The position numbers and the translations under genes were made by a program. Under the pieces are notes generated by a model. That model saw only the letters and a program-made list of their open reading frames with translations. It did not search any database and was not told where the DNA came from. From Pelotomaculum sp. UBA4789 (GTDB lineage Bacteria > Bacillota > Desulfotomaculia > Desulfotomaculales > Pelotomaculaceae), in the NCBI GenBank assembly GCA_002402945.1, contig DHGV01000087.1, positions 1 to 15,860 on the forward strand: DNA of 15,860 nt, read 5' to 3'. Shown one piece after another: positions 1 through 8,000 of the stretch; positions within the stretch are counted from its first letter, which is position 1; the number at the start of each line of letters is the position of its first letter.

Positions 1-2649
1 ACAACCATTATCGATTACCTGCCGCCTCAAGCCCCTGTGTTCGTAAACGATCCTGCCCGGATCAGGGATATTATCGACACCGTGCATAAGGAGCGCGGCG
101 AAACATATAAAGAGCTGCTGGAGCAGGGGCGAATTTTCCCTTCCCAGTTCATGGACTATGCCGGTTGGGAAGATGTCTTTAAGTCTCTGGCAGACCGGCG
201 GGGCGTGTACTGCTCTTTGCTTCCCCGGCAGCCGGGTTTCGTCAAGCCTCAGAATGTTGTAAATTTCCCCGGCAAAGGGATGCAGGGTTTTCTGGGCAAT
301 ATCGAAATGCTCTCGGGGGAGATCCGCCGCTGGCGCAGCGCGGGGTATGCAGTTGTTATCCTTTTATCCGCCAGCCAGCGGGCACAGCGCCTGATAGCAG
401 CATTAAAGGACAATAAAATTGACGCGTTTTACGCCTGGTCGCTGGAAGGACATGTGCGAAGCGGTAATGTAGTGGTTTCAGCAGGCAGCCTGGGAAGCGG
501 TTTTGATCTCCCCGGATGCAGGCTTGCCGTAGTCACAGAAAGCGATATATACGGTCAGCGCAGGCGGATCCGGAAAGAATGGAAGCGGACAGATCGCCTG
601 GCGCCGTTTGTAGAAATTAAAATTGGTGATTACGTTGTCCATGTCAACCACGGGATTGGGCGGTACCTGGGCATTGTGCCCCTCGTCATTGAAGGAATCC
701 GGAAAGAATACCTTTTATTAAAGTACGCGGGAGAGGACAAGCTGTATGTGCCTGTTGACCAGGTTGGACTGATCCAGAAATATCTTGGCAGCGAGGGCGA
801 GCCTCCCCGGCTGTCCCGGCTGGGCGGCACTGAATGGGCCAGGGCCAAAGGGAAGGTCGGAGAAGCAGTCCGGGATATGGCCAGGGACCTGCTGGCCCTG
901 TATGCCGCCAGGGAGACCATGCAGGGCCACTCATTCGGGAAAGATACGGTGTGGCAGCGCGAATTTGAAGATGCTTTCCCATACGAGGAAACCCCGGACC
1001 AGCTGCGGGCTATAGAAGAAATCAAGGCTGACATGGAGCGGCCGAAGCCGATGGACCGCCTGCTTTGCGGGGATGTTGGCTACGGCAAAACAGAAGTAGC
1101 CTTGCGGGTGGCTTTTAAAGCGGTTACGGACGGGAAACAGGTGGCCATGCTTGCGCCAACCACCATCCTGGCGCAGCAGCATTATAACACCTTCCTGGAC
1201 AGGATGGCTGCCTACCCGGTCACCGTGGAGGTGTTAAGCCGTTTCCGGACGCCCCGGGAGCAGCGCCAGGTATTGCTGGGTCTTGAGAGGGGAACCGTTG
1301 ACGTGGTGATCGGGACCCACCGGCTGCTCCAGGAGGATGTTCGTTTTAAAGACCTGGGCTTGTTGATCATCGATGAAGAGCAGCGTTTCGGGGTGGCGCA
1401 CAAGGAAAAGCTGAAAATGCTGCGCAAAGGGGTGGATGTGCTGACCCTGTCTGCTACCCCGATCCCGCGCACGTTGCACATGTCACTGGTGGGCATCAGG
1501 GATACCAGCATATTGGAGACCCCGCCGGAAAACCGCTACCCGGTGCAGACATTTGTGCTGGAGGAAGACCCGGTTTTAATCCGGGAGGCTATCCGCCGGG
1601 AGCTGGGCCGGGATGGCCAGGTATTTTTCGTTTACAACAGGGTGGCAGGACTGGACAGGGTGGCCGCCTGGCTGCAGGGGCTGGTCCCTGAGGCCAGGAT
1701 TGTCATGGCCCATGGCCAGATGAAAGAAGAAGAGCTGGAGCAGGCCATGCTGGACTTCATGAACAGGGATTTCGACGTGCTGGTCTGCACCACTATTATA
1801 GAAAACGGGCTCGACCTGCCGAATGTTAATACCCTCATTGTTAAAGAGGCCGGCATGATGGGACTGGCACAGCTGTACCAGCTCCGGGGGAGAGTCGGCC
1901 GCTCAGACCGTCTGGCCCAGGCTTATTTTACCTTCCGCAAAGACAGGATTATGGGAGAGGCTGCTGAAAAGAGGCTGTCAGCCATCCGGGAGTTTACTGA
2001 ACTGGGATCGGGTTTCAAGATAGCGATGCGCGACCTGGAGATCCGCGGCGCCGGAAACATACTCGGGGCGGAACAGCACGGGCACATCGCGGCTGTAGGA
2101 TTTGACCTCTACAGCCGGCTTCTGGAGGAGGCAGTCAGAGAAGCCAGAGGTGAAGAAGCGCCCAAAGCGGCGGATACCACGATTGAACTTCCGGCGGAAG
2201 CTTTTATACCTGGCACATATGTTTCAGACACCAACCAGAAAGTTGAAATATATAAGCGCCTGGCAGGCCTTACATCGGCCGCTGAACTGCCGGAACTGGA
2301 AGATGAGCTGGTTGATCGCTTCGGTGACCTGCCTGAGCCGGTGCAGAATTTGCTGGCAGTGGCCAAGGTCAGGACAATGGCCGGATCCTTGAAGATCAGA
2401 ACAATCAGCCTGATGCCGGGACAGTTCCGCCTGGTATTCAGTCCGGGCCATCCCCTCACCGGAGAAGACCTTGTGGCAGCCGGCAGGCGCTACCAGAACA
2501 GAATCAAGTTCGTGGATGCCGGGGATGAATTTGAGATCAAGTACCGTTTTACAGGAGAACAGGGTGACAGCAAGTTTCTGCTGCGCCAGCTGGAAGATTT
2601 CCTGGCCGGGTTGGGCAATGCGGCGGGAAACGGCGCTGTTCAGCATTGA
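1..2649 (+). CDS. mfd: Transcription-repair coupling factor Mfd (5' partial)
   Basis: Mfd is a DNA translocase that removes RNA polymerase stalled at lesions and recruits UvrA for nucleotide excision repair. The reading frame is open from base 1, so the start lies upstream; about 882 residues are visible against the usual 1150-1180, so only part of the N-terminal UvrB-like module is missing. In order, I see the rest of that module, the CarD/RID RNA polymerase-binding domain (NHGIGRYLGI from 646), and the RecG-like SF2 motor: Walker A GDVGYGKT (1069-1092), DEEQ box (1372-1383), LSATPIPRT (about 1450-1480), IIENGLDLP (from about 1795) and QLRGRVGRS (1879-1905). The TRCF C-terminal domain follows (about 2190-2560). 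All motor motifs are intact with no frameshift. The internal GTG at position 37 is not the real start, because the upstream frame reads as the family-typical IDYLPP segment. The next gene has its own promoter. Confidence 0.97.
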   Translation, partial: TTIIDYLPPQAPVFVNDPARIRDIIDTVHKERGETYKELLEQGRIFPSQFMDYAGWEDVFKSLADRRGVYCSLLPRQPGFVKPQNVVNFPGKGMQGFLGNIEMLSGEIRRWRSAGYAVVILLSASQRAQRLIAALKDNKIDAFYAWSLEGHVRSGNVVVSAGSLGSGFDLPGCRLAVVTESDIYGQRRRIRKEWKRTDRLAPFVEIKIGDYVVHVNHGIGRYLGIVPLVIEGIRKEYLLLKYAGEDKLYVPVDQVGLIQKYLGSEGEPPRLSRLGGTEWARAKGKVGEAVRDMARDLLALYAARETMQGHSFGKDTVWQREFEDAFPYEETPDQLRAIEEIKADMERPKPMDRLLCGDVGYGKTEVALRVAFKAVTDGKQVAMLAPTTILAQQHYNTFLDRMAAYPVTVEVLSRFRTPREQRQVLLGLERGTVDVVIGTHRLLQEDVRFKDLGLLIIDEEQRFGVAHKEKLKMLRKGVDVLTLSATPIPRTLHMSLVGIRDTSILETPPENRYPVQTFVLEEDPVLIREAIRRELGRDGQVFFVYNRVAGLDRVAAWLQGLVPEARIVMAHGQMKEEELEQAMLDFMNRDFDVLVCTTIIENGLDLPNVNTLIVKEAGMMGLAQLYQLRGRVGRSDRLAQAYFTFRKDRIMGEAAEKRLSAIREFTELGSGFKIAMRDLEIRGAGNILGAEQHGHIAAVGFDLYSRLLEEAVREARGEEAPKAADTTIELPAEAFIPGTYVSDTNQKVEIYKRLAGLTSAAELPELEDELVDRFGDLPEPVQNLLAVAKVRTMAGSLKIRTISLMPGQFRLVFSPGHPLTGEDLVAAGRRYQNRIKFVDAGDEFEIKYRFTGEQGDSKFLLRQLEDFLAGLGNAAGNGAVQH

Positions 2650-2666
2650 TTTCAAAAACCTGGAGG

Positions 2667-2696
2667 TTGCCACGGGCAGTAAAGTTAATTTATAAT
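2667..2696 (+). promoter_or_regulatory. Sigma-A-type promoter of the parvulin lipoprotein gene
   Basis: TTGCCA (2667-2672, five of six consensus bases) is followed after 18 bases by a perfect TATAAT (2691-2696), in the short gap after mfd. A transcript would start near 2703 and give a leader of about 25 bases carrying the AAGGAG ribosome site. This would make the foldase gene, and perhaps mazG, independent of mfd. Confidence 0.65.
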
Positions 2697-2727
2697 GTGT
2701 CTATGTTTATAAAAAGGAGATGGATTC

Positions 2728-3696
2728 GTGAAAACCAAAAAAAATTCCTTAGTATTAGGACTGCTGGCACTGATAATTCTCATTTTTGCCGGCTGCGGTG
2801 AAAATGTAGTGGCCACGGTTAATGGCGAGAAAATTACGCAGGATCAGTTAACCCTGCAGGTTAACGAGTTGAAATCAAGCTATGAACAGCAGGGTATTGA
2901 TTTCACAGGCGATAACGGCCAGAAGATGCTGGCTTCTTTGGAAAAAGATACGCTTGAGCAAATGATTGAAACCAGAATCATGCTGCAGGAAGCCAAGAAA
3001 ATTGGCAAATTAGAAGCGCCGGATGTTCAGGAAAAAATCAAGCCGCTGAAGGAACAATTCCCTTCCGAGGCTGATTACAATACTTTTTTAAGTCAGGTTA
3101 ACCTGAGCGAAGAAGATGTAGCGTACATTTTGTACCTGCAGGATGAGACGACAAAGGATGTCGCGCCTGTTTCGGAAGAAGCAGTGAGAAAATATTACGA
3201 TGAAAACCAGGAACAATTCAGCCAGCCGGAGCAGCTCAAAGTACGCCATATTTTATTTTTTGTTGATGATGGAACAATGGGTTTGCCAACACAGCACAGT
3301 GACGCCGAGGCTAAAAAAATGGCAGATGACGTAATCGCCCTGCTGGATGAGGGCAGGGACTTTGCCGAGCTGGCCAAGGAAAGATCAGAGGACACCGGCA
3401 CTAAAGCAGAGGGTGGCCTTTACACTGCCTCCGAGTCTGGAACAGTTCCGGAATTTTATGCTGCGGCAGCGGCGCTTTCAGTGGGCGAATATACTAAAGA
3501 ATCGGTGAAAACAGATTACGGCTACCATGTGATCAAGCTGGAAGAGGTAATACCGGCCAAGGCGGAGTCTTTCGACTCGGTTAAAGAACTGCTGACAGAA
3601 CAGCTGACCGACCAGGCCAAGCAGGAAAAGTTCAACCAGTACATGCAGGAAGCAAGGGATAAGGCTGTTATAGTTAACAAACTTGAAGCAAAATAG
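2728..3696 (+). CDS. prsA: Parvulin-type peptidyl-prolyl isomerase lipoprotein (PrsA/SurA-like)
   Basis: This is a predicted membrane-anchored foldase that would help secreted proteins fold outside the cytoplasmic membrane. The N-terminus has a lysine-rich start, a hydrophobic stretch (residues 8-21) and a lipobox FAGC with the lipidated cysteine at residue 23. A SurA/PrsA-like N-terminal helical region follows (about 27-160). The PpiC rotamase domain spans about 168-273 with the conserved RHIL histidine (174), the EGGLYT-type loop (228-233) and YGYHVIKL (His267). A charged helical tail ends the protein. Length (322) fits PrsA-like proteins. The GTG start at 2728 has AAGGAG about seven bases upstream. 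It sits 78 bases after mfd and 11 before mazG, the position held by spoVT and yabM in Bacillus subtilis. A likely client in this window is the secreted S-layer protein at 6628 (inference). The symbol is by family resemblance, not proven orthology. Confidence 0.88.
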   Translation: MKTKKNSLVLGLLALIILIFAGCGENVVATVNGEKITQDQLTLQVNELKSSYEQQGIDFTGDNGQKMLASLEKDTLEQMIETRIMLQEAKKIGKLEAPDVQEKIKPLKEQFPSEADYNTFLSQVNLSEEDVAYILYLQDETTKDVAPVSEEAVRKYYDENQEQFSQPEQLKVRHILFFVDDGTMGLPTQHSDAEAKKMADDVIALLDEGRDFAELAKERSEDTGTKAEGGLYTASESGTVPEFYAAAAALSVGEYTKESVKTDYGYHVIKLEEVIPAKAESFDSVKELLTEQLTDQAKQEKFNQYMQEARDKAVIVNKLEAK

Positions 3697-3707
3697 GGAG
3701 ATACAGT

Positions 3708-5207
3708 ATGTGCTCTCATGCCAGAATAACCATCGCCGGCCTGGGCCCCGGGGCGCCCGGCTGTATAACACTTGGGACATGGGAGTCCCTGAAGGCATCT
3801 CCACGTGTTTTACTGCGCACCGGGATCCATCCGGTTGTGGATTGGCTGCGGCAGGAAGGAATTTCGTTTTCCACCTTCGACTATATTTATGAGGAAGAGA
3901 CAGACTTTCAGAAAATCTATAAACGGATTGCCGAAGAGGTGCTCGGGGAAGCGGATAAGGGTGAGGTATTATACGCTGTGCCGGGACACCCCCTGGTGGC
4001 CGAGGAGTCAGTACGTTTGGTTATTGAAATGGCGGAGAAAAAAGGTGCAGATATTGAGCTTCTTCCGGCAGTCAGCTTCCTGGACGCACTGTTTATAGCA
4101 TTGAGGCTTGATCCAGGCGCCGGCCTGCAGATAATAGACGGTGTGAGAATTGACCAAAAACCGCCCCTGCCGGGCAGGGACGCGGTCATAACCCAAATTT
4201 ACAGCCGGCTGGTGGCTTCAGATATAAAAATTTCACTGCTGGAGATCTATCCTCCGGAACACCAGGTTACCGTGATAAGGGGGGCAGGTATCCCCGGCGA
4301 GGAAATAATTGAATCCATCTCTCTTTTCGAACTTGACAGGCTGTCATGGCTTGACCACCTCACCAGCCTTTATGTGCCGGCGATGAAAAGTGAGGCAAAA
4401 GGAGCTTTCGGCGCCGGGCAGGCTTGCCTCTTTCCCCTTGACCCGCTGGTGGAAATTCTGGCGCTGCTGCGCGGCGAGGGCGGGTGCCCCTGGGACAGGG
4501 AACAGGATCACCGCAGCCTGAGGCCATATCTCCTTGAGGAGACTTACGAGGTTTTGGAGGCCATAGGCGAAGGGGCCGCTGCTAAAATATGCGAAGAATT
4601 GGGAGATTTATTGCTGCAAATTGTGTTTCACGCCCAGATCGCCGCCGAAAACCAAAATTTTGATATAAATGCCGTGGTGGCAGGAATTTGTGAAAAGATG
4701 ATCCGGCGTCACCCCCATGTCTTTGGGTCAGTAAGCGTAAAAGACAGCAGCGAAGTTTTAGTTAACTGGGAAAAGATTAAAGCAGAAGAAAGAGCGGGGG
4801 AAATTACCAGGGGCCTTTTGGCCGGTGTCTCTCAATCGCTTCCCGCGCTGATGCGGGCGGCAAGGCTGCAGGAAAAGGCCGCTGGCGCCGGATTCGACTG
4901 GCCGGACTACCGGGGAGCGCTGGCAAAGACACGTGAAGAGACGGACGAGCTGGAAGCAGTTATTACTGCCGGAAATACGGCTGAGATCGAAGATGAACTG
5001 GGCGATCTGCTGTTTTCTATAGTAAATTTGGCCAGGCTGCTTGGCGTCGAACCGGAGACAGCCTTGTCCGGAACTTCCGTGAAATTTACCAGGCGTTTTG
5101 CCCATATCGAAAAGATGGCCGGACTATCAGGCAGGGATTTTTCGTCTTATACTCTTGCTGAGCTGGATAAATGGTGGGAAGACGCAAAAAAACAAGAAAA
5201 AATATAG
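3708..5207 (+). CDS. mazG: YabN-type fusion: tetrapyrrole methylase domain plus MazG nucleotide pyrophosphohydrolase
   Basis: The C-terminal half is a MazG enzyme expected to hydrolyse (d)NTPs to (d)NMP and pyrophosphate, a house-cleaning role. The N-terminal half is a tetrapyrrole (corrin/porphyrin) methylase fold whose role in YabN proteins is unclear. Residues 6-222 show the methylase signatures: ITIAGLGPGAPG near the start, and YAVPGHPLVAEES (89-101). The MazG part begins about residue 246 with the CPWDREQ motif (260-266), metal-binding EETYE (277-281) and EELGD (296-300). A second, more divergent repeat carries EETDE (410-414) and EDELGD (428-433). Length 499 is close to Bacillus YabN. 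The ATG at 3708 has GGGAG at 3696-3700, and the gene is only 11 bases behind the foldase gene, so the two are probably co-transcribed. The gene order yabN - hup - rqcP is typical of Firmicutes, with hup inserted. Confidence 0.95.
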   Translation: MCSHARITIAGLGPGAPGCITLGTWESLKASPRVLLRTGIHPVVDWLRQEGISFSTFDYIYEEETDFQKIYKRIAEEVLGEADKGEVLYAVPGHPLVAEESVRLVIEMAEKKGADIELLPAVSFLDALFIALRLDPGAGLQIIDGVRIDQKPPLPGRDAVITQIYSRLVASDIKISLLEIYPPEHQVTVIRGAGIPGEEIIESISLFELDRLSWLDHLTSLYVPAMKSEAKGAFGAGQACLFPLDPLVEILALLRGEGGCPWDREQDHRSLRPYLLEETYEVLEAIGEGAAAKICEELGDLLLQIVFHAQIAAENQNFDINAVVAGICEKMIRRHPHVFGSVSVKDSSEVLVNWEKIKAEERAGEITRGLLAGVSQSLPALMRAARLQEKAAGAGFDWPDYRGALAKTREETDELEAVITAGNTAEIEDELGDLLFSIVNLARLLGVEPETALSGTSVKFTRRFAHIEKMAGLSGRDFSSYTLAELDKWWEDAKKQEKI

Positions 5208-5216
5208 GAAACATTG

Positions 5217-5245
5217 ATTTTGCAGGAAGGATCTGCAAAATTTTT
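5217..5245 (+). terminator. Intrinsic terminator after mazG
   Basis: A nine-base inverted repeat (ATTTTGCAG 5217-5225 with CTGCAAAAT 5233-5241, loop of seven) runs straight into a T tract (5241-5245). The stem is AT-rich, so it may be only partly efficient. It separates the foldase-mazG unit from hup. Confidence 0.6.
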
Positions 5246-5291
5246 CGCGAATAGTTAGGGAATTATATTTCATTTTTAAAGGAGGGGTAAT

Positions 5292-5567
5292 ATGAACAAG
5301 GCAGAATTGATTTCAAGTGTTGCCGAAAAAACAGAGTTAACCAAAAAAGATTCTGAAAAAGCCGTAAACGCTATTTTAGAAGCCATTGGTGCAGCTTTAA
5401 GAAAAGGCGACAAAGTCCAACTGGTCGGTTTTGGCACTTTTGAAATCAGGAAGAGGGCAGCCCGTAAGGGCAGAAATCCGCAAACCGGCGAAGAGATCAA
5501 TATCGCTGCGGCCAAGGTTCCTGTCTTCAAGGCTGGGAAGTCACTTAGGGAAGCGGTGGTTAAATAA
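5292..5567 (+). CDS. hup: DNA-binding protein HU
   Basis: HU is a small homodimeric nucleoid protein that bends and compacts DNA without strong sequence preference. The 91-residue length is exactly typical. The protein shows the HU/IHF signature from residue 46 (GFGTFEIRKRAARKGRNP) including the beta-arm proline (Pro63) that wedges into DNA, followed by the basic C-terminal helix. The start is ATG 5292 with a strong AAAGGAGGGG at 5278-5287. The upstream terminator implies its own promoter in 5240-5275; a TATATT (5264-5269) is possible but no convincing -35 goes with it. rqcP begins 61 bases downstream. Confidence 0.97.
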   Translation: MNKAELISSVAEKTELTKKDSEKAVNAILEAIGAALRKGDKVQLVGFGTFEIRKRAARKGRNPQTGEEINIAAAKVPVFKAGKSLREAVVK

Positions 5568-5628
5568 TATATTAGCCTGGCCAGACTGTGTAGGACTGGT
5601 TTATTCCCGAAGGACGGTGGAGGCTGAA

Positions 5629-5883
5629 TTGCGGCTTGACAAATTCTTAAAAGTATCGCGGGTAATCAAGCGGCGTACCCTGGCTAAAGAGATCTGCGAC
5701 CGTGGACAGGCTGAGGTAAATGGAAGGCCTGCAAAAGCAGGCGCTGACATCAAGCCTGGTGATACCGTGAGTATTAATTTTGGCAACAGGAAAATCAAGC
5801 TGGAAGTCGTTTCAGTCAAGGAAAATGTACCGGCTAAGCTGGCCGCCGAACTGTATCAGATGATCGAAGATAGTGTTACATAA
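5629..5883 (+). CDS. rqcP: RqcP (YabO/Hsp15-like) S4-domain protein
   Basis: RqcP binds the 50S subunit with peptidyl-tRNA and works with RqcH in ribosome-associated quality control, supporting C-terminal alanine tailing of stalled chains. The S4 RNA-binding fold covers most of the protein: RLDKFLKVSRVIKRRTLAKE at the N-terminus, then the VNGRPAKAGADIKPGD segment. The frame stays open upstream, but I place the start at TTG 5629 because it gives the family-standard MRLDKFLKVSR beginning, has GGAGG at 5619-5623 five bases away, and yields 84 residues, matching Bacillus YabO. GTG 5617 is the alternative, adding four residues. It follows hup and is closed by a strong terminator. In B. subtilis yabP and yabQ follow at this point; here they do not. 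Confidence 0.92.
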   Translation: MRLDKFLKVSRVIKRRTLAKEICDRGQAEVNGRPAKAGADIKPGDTVSINFGNRKIKLEVVSVKENVPAKLAAELYQMIEDSVT

Positions 5884-5890
5884 TTAACAC

Positions 5891-5931
5891 CCCTCCTGCC
5901 ACAGCTTGAAGAAGCGCAGGAGGGTTTTTTT
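5891..5931 (+). terminator. Strong intrinsic terminator after rqcP
   Basis: CCCTCCTGC (5891-5899) pairs with GCAGGAGGG (5916-5924), with a small inner GCTT/AAGC hairpin in the loop, followed by seven T (5925-5931). It marks the end of the conserved hup-rqcP unit. Confidence 0.92.
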
Positions 5932-6040
5932 GTGTCTCGTTATATAAAAATCTGTGAGCGGCAGGAAAAATAGCAAAGCAGACGAAAAGTAAAAGGCGGT
6001 ACGAATTGCGAAAGATCTTTGTTAAAGGTGGGGGTAGATA

Positions 6041-6370
6041 ATGGATGAATCGCTTTTTAAGCAGCTGATGTTCGCGGGTGATGATGATGAAAACCTGAAA
6101 GAGCTGACAGAGATGGGTTATTTTAAGACAGTAGACGGGACCATCTGCCGGACCGCCAAATTCCTTGAGGAAACAGGCCGTTATATAGACGCCAAAAAGG
6201 AATTGCTATACCAGGTAGTCAGCGAACTCGGCAGCGCGGAAAACATGGATGAGGTCATGGAGAGAGCGGGCATTAAGGATTTCATTACCTTCATATTTGT
6301 AGCCGAGGAACTTGTCGAAGACGGCAAGCTGGTAAAAGACAAGGTGAAAAATGTTGTGCTCAGGCAATAA
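6041..6370 (+). CDS. Hypothetical acidic protein, 109 residues
   Basis: I do not recognise this family. The ATG at 6041 has a purine-rich ribosome site AAAGGTGGGGG (about 6024-6034), and codon use resembles the neighbours, so it is probably a real gene. The protein is acidic and soluble, with no signal peptide or membrane segment. It reads as mostly helical with one short strand-like stretch (MGYFKTVDGTICRTA, residues about 25-39) and a hydrophobic FITFIFVAEEL segment near residue 84. It has a single cysteine and no catalytic motif I can name. It stands alone between the strong rqcP terminator and a terminator-like hairpin, so it is probably monocistronic, but no clear promoter is visible in 5932-6030. 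It occupies the position of yabP but does not resemble it. Confidence 0.7.
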   Translation: MDESLFKQLMFAGDDDENLKELTEMGYFKTVDGTICRTAKFLEETGRYIDAKKELLYQVVSELGSAENMDEVMERAGIKDFITFIFVAEELVEDGKLVKDKVKNVVLRQ

Positions 6371-6420
6371 GCAGGAAGGCTATGCAAAAAATTTATTTGA
6401 CAGTTGCATTTTAAGAGAGA

Positions 6421-6463
6421 CCCTGGCATTTTGAGTAATGAGGCAAGCCGGGGCTTTCTTTTT
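6421..6463 (+). terminator. Probable terminator after the 109-residue gene
   Basis: CCCTGGC (6421-6427) can pair with GCCGGGG (6447-6453), with one G-T pair and a 19-base loop, followed by a T-rich run (6455-6463). The loop is long, so this is moderate evidence. Confidence 0.5.
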
Positions 6464-6487
6464 ATATTGACAGAAAAATATAAAAAT

Positions 6488-6540
6488 TTGATTTTTATGT
6501 GTGATCATCCTCTATAATTTTTAGCGCGAGCGTATATAAT
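6488..6540 (+). promoter_or_regulatory. Promoter region of the S-layer-type gene
   Basis: Two perfect TATAAT hexamers occur in an AT-rich stretch, at 6513-6518 and 6535-6540. The first has TTGATT (6488-6493) 19 bases upstream; the second lacks a recognisable -35. A TTGACA at 6467-6472 is spaced too far from either. Initiation from either hexamer would give a leader of about 80 to 105 bases. Multiple promoters and long leaders are common for abundant S-layer genes. Confidence 0.45.
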
Positions 6541-6560
6541 ATTAGTACAAGTATATCAAT

Positions 6561-6570
6561 GACAGGAGGG
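6561..6570 (+). promoter_or_regulatory. Second Shine-Dalgarno-like element in the S-layer leader
   Basis: GACAGGAGGG at 6561-6570 is a strong Shine-Dalgarno sequence about 60 bases upstream of the gene and not followed by a useful reading frame: the GTG it overlaps hits a stop after one codon. It would lie about 15-20 bases from a transcript begun at the 6535 TATAAT. It resembles the stabilising STAB-SD of Bacillus cry3A leaders; the function is inferred. Confidence 0.35.
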
Positions 6571-6627
6571 TGATTTAAATACAAGATAAGCGAGTTACCA
6601 TAAAATCACACAAAGGAGGCTGTGCCA

Positions 6628-7983
6628 ATGTTTAAGAAGGGTGCTTTTACTTTTATCCTAACGGCGCTGATAATCCTGGGGCTCACCGCCACGTCATTCG
6701 CCAACCCTGGCAAGGGCAATACCGGCTGGAAATTCAACGGCAAGGGCAACGGAAAAGTAGTGCAGTTTAATGACATCGGCTCACACTGGGCAGCGCAGAC
6801 TATACGCGAGATGAATAGGTTGGGGATAACCTCCGGTTACCCGGACTACTCATTCAAGCCGAACGCCCCGGTCAGCCGGTATGAAGCCATGATGATGATC
6901 TGCCGGGCTATGGATGATTTTGAGCAGGAGGATGGTCTGTCCTGGGAAGGCAGGCTGGAAGAGTGCCTGAATTACGCTGAAGAAAATGATATTATTGACG
7001 ATGCCGAGGACTTTGAAGGCTGGAAGCCGGCCAAGCGTTATGAAGTAGCGGTTTGGGCAATGAAAGCGGCGGGTGACCTGGATGTAGACGACGAAACACT
7101 GCCGTTCCTGGATATTAATGATATACCTGAAGACGCCCGGCATTATATCGGTGTGATGTTCAATCACAAATGGATGGTCGGGTATCCGGATAAAAAGTTT
7201 CAGCCCAATAAGCCTGTGACCAGGGCCGAATTGACAGTCATCATATACCGGATATTAGGTGATGTATGGCCTGATAATGGCGACAATGATGGCAGTGGAC
7301 TCAGGATTGCCAAGATAGATCCAAACGATGGAGAAAGCGGTGTCGACCCTGACACTGACAAATTGACTGTCAGGTTTAACATGGATATCGTGGCAGTAGT
7401 AGACGACCTAGATGTTGAAGAAGGAATAGAAATCGAGAATCTAACTGATACTAATGAAGATGCTGCTATCGACAGTGTTTCTTTCAATGGCAGGGTACTG
7501 ACCATAGAGCTGGAGGAAGGGACCCTGGACGAAGACATGAAGTACCGGGTAACGATTGATGACGGGATCATAGAGTCAGAAAACGGGGAAGAGGAATTTG
7601 ACGGGATCAGCAGTAGCGAGTGGGAGTTCAGTACATTTGACGAAGACGAAGATGGACCGGAACTGGATAGCCTTAATCCTGAAAACGATGAAAAAAATGT
7701 TGAGCCAACGGCTACACTCGAGGCTAAATTTAAAAGCGACATCGAAGTTATATCAGACAAGGACATTGATAATGCAGTAGAAGTAAAAAAAGATGATCAA
7801 GAAGTAGAAATCGAGAATGTTAAGATCGAGGATGGAGACACTCTTGTCATCACCCTTAAAGATGAACTGGAAAGCGGTGAAACCTTTGAGGTAACCATCA
7901 TGCCAGGCTTCATTGAAGATGTTGAAACATTAATAGATTATGATGGGCTTGACGGAGATGAATGGCGTTTTACCACTGGGTAA
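6628..7983 (+). CDS. Secreted S-layer-type protein with three SLH motifs and two Big_5-like domains
   Basis: This is a predicted cell-surface protein held on the wall by SLH domains, which bind pyruvylated secondary wall polymer. From ATG 6628 it has 451 residues: a signal peptide (1-25, probable cut after TSFA), an SLH motif (46-95, SRYE), a degenerate SLH (about 108-150, KRYE), and a third SLH (about 158-210, TRAE). Two repeats follow, 225-337 and 343-450, each opening with a proline-containing L-P-E/D-N/D motif and closing with WEF/WRF plus STF or TTG, as in the SbsA-type Big_5 Ig-like fold. The C-terminal half is very rich in Asp and Glu. ATG 6628 is chosen over GTG 6622 because AAAGGAGG (6612-6619) is eight bases before the ATG. 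It is small for a main S-layer subunit, so it may be an accessory surface protein. It is flanked by its own promoter region and terminator. Confidence 0.9.
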   Translation: MFKKGAFTFILTALIILGLTATSFANPGKGNTGWKFNGKGNGKVVQFNDIGSHWAAQTIREMNRLGITSGYPDYSFKPNAPVSRYEAMMMICRAMDDFEQEDGLSWEGRLEECLNYAEENDIIDDAEDFEGWKPAKRYEVAVWAMKAAGDLDVDDETLPFLDINDIPEDARHYIGVMFNHKWMVGYPDKKFQPNKPVTRAELTVIIYRILGDVWPDNGDNDGSGLRIAKIDPNDGESGVDPDTDKLTVRFNMDIVAVVDDLDVEEGIEIENLTDTNEDAAIDSVSFNGRVLTIELEEGTLDEDMKYRVTIDDGIIESENGEEEFDGISSSEWEFSTFDEDEDGPELDSLNPENDEKNVEPTATLEAKFKSDIEVISDKDIDNAVEVKKDDQEVEIENVKIEDGDTLVITLKDELESGETFEVTIMPGFIEDVETLIDYDGLDGDEWRFTTG

Positions 7984-8000
7984 AGAAAAAGCAACAACAG

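Noticed and set aside
5568..5616. CCAGAC/GACTGG imperfect inverted repeat between hup and rqcP, a possible attenuator
   Set aside because: Only four consecutive pairs form and no T tract follows; it is within chance expectation.
6397..6409. TTGACA plus an ATGCAA/TTGCAT inverted repeat after the 109-residue gene
   Set aside because: No -10 hexamer lies at 16-18 bases and the short hairpin lacks a T run, so neither a promoter nor a terminator is supported.
6607..6624. CACA/TGTG hairpin that could hide the S-layer ribosome site
   Set aside because: A four-base stem over an eight-base loop is too weak to argue for regulation.
7200..7766. A 188-codon open frame on the minus strand across the S-layer gene
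   Set aside because: It is a Ser-rich mirror of the Asp/Glu-rich coding strand, with no ribosome site or homology, and the plus-strand protein has clear domains.
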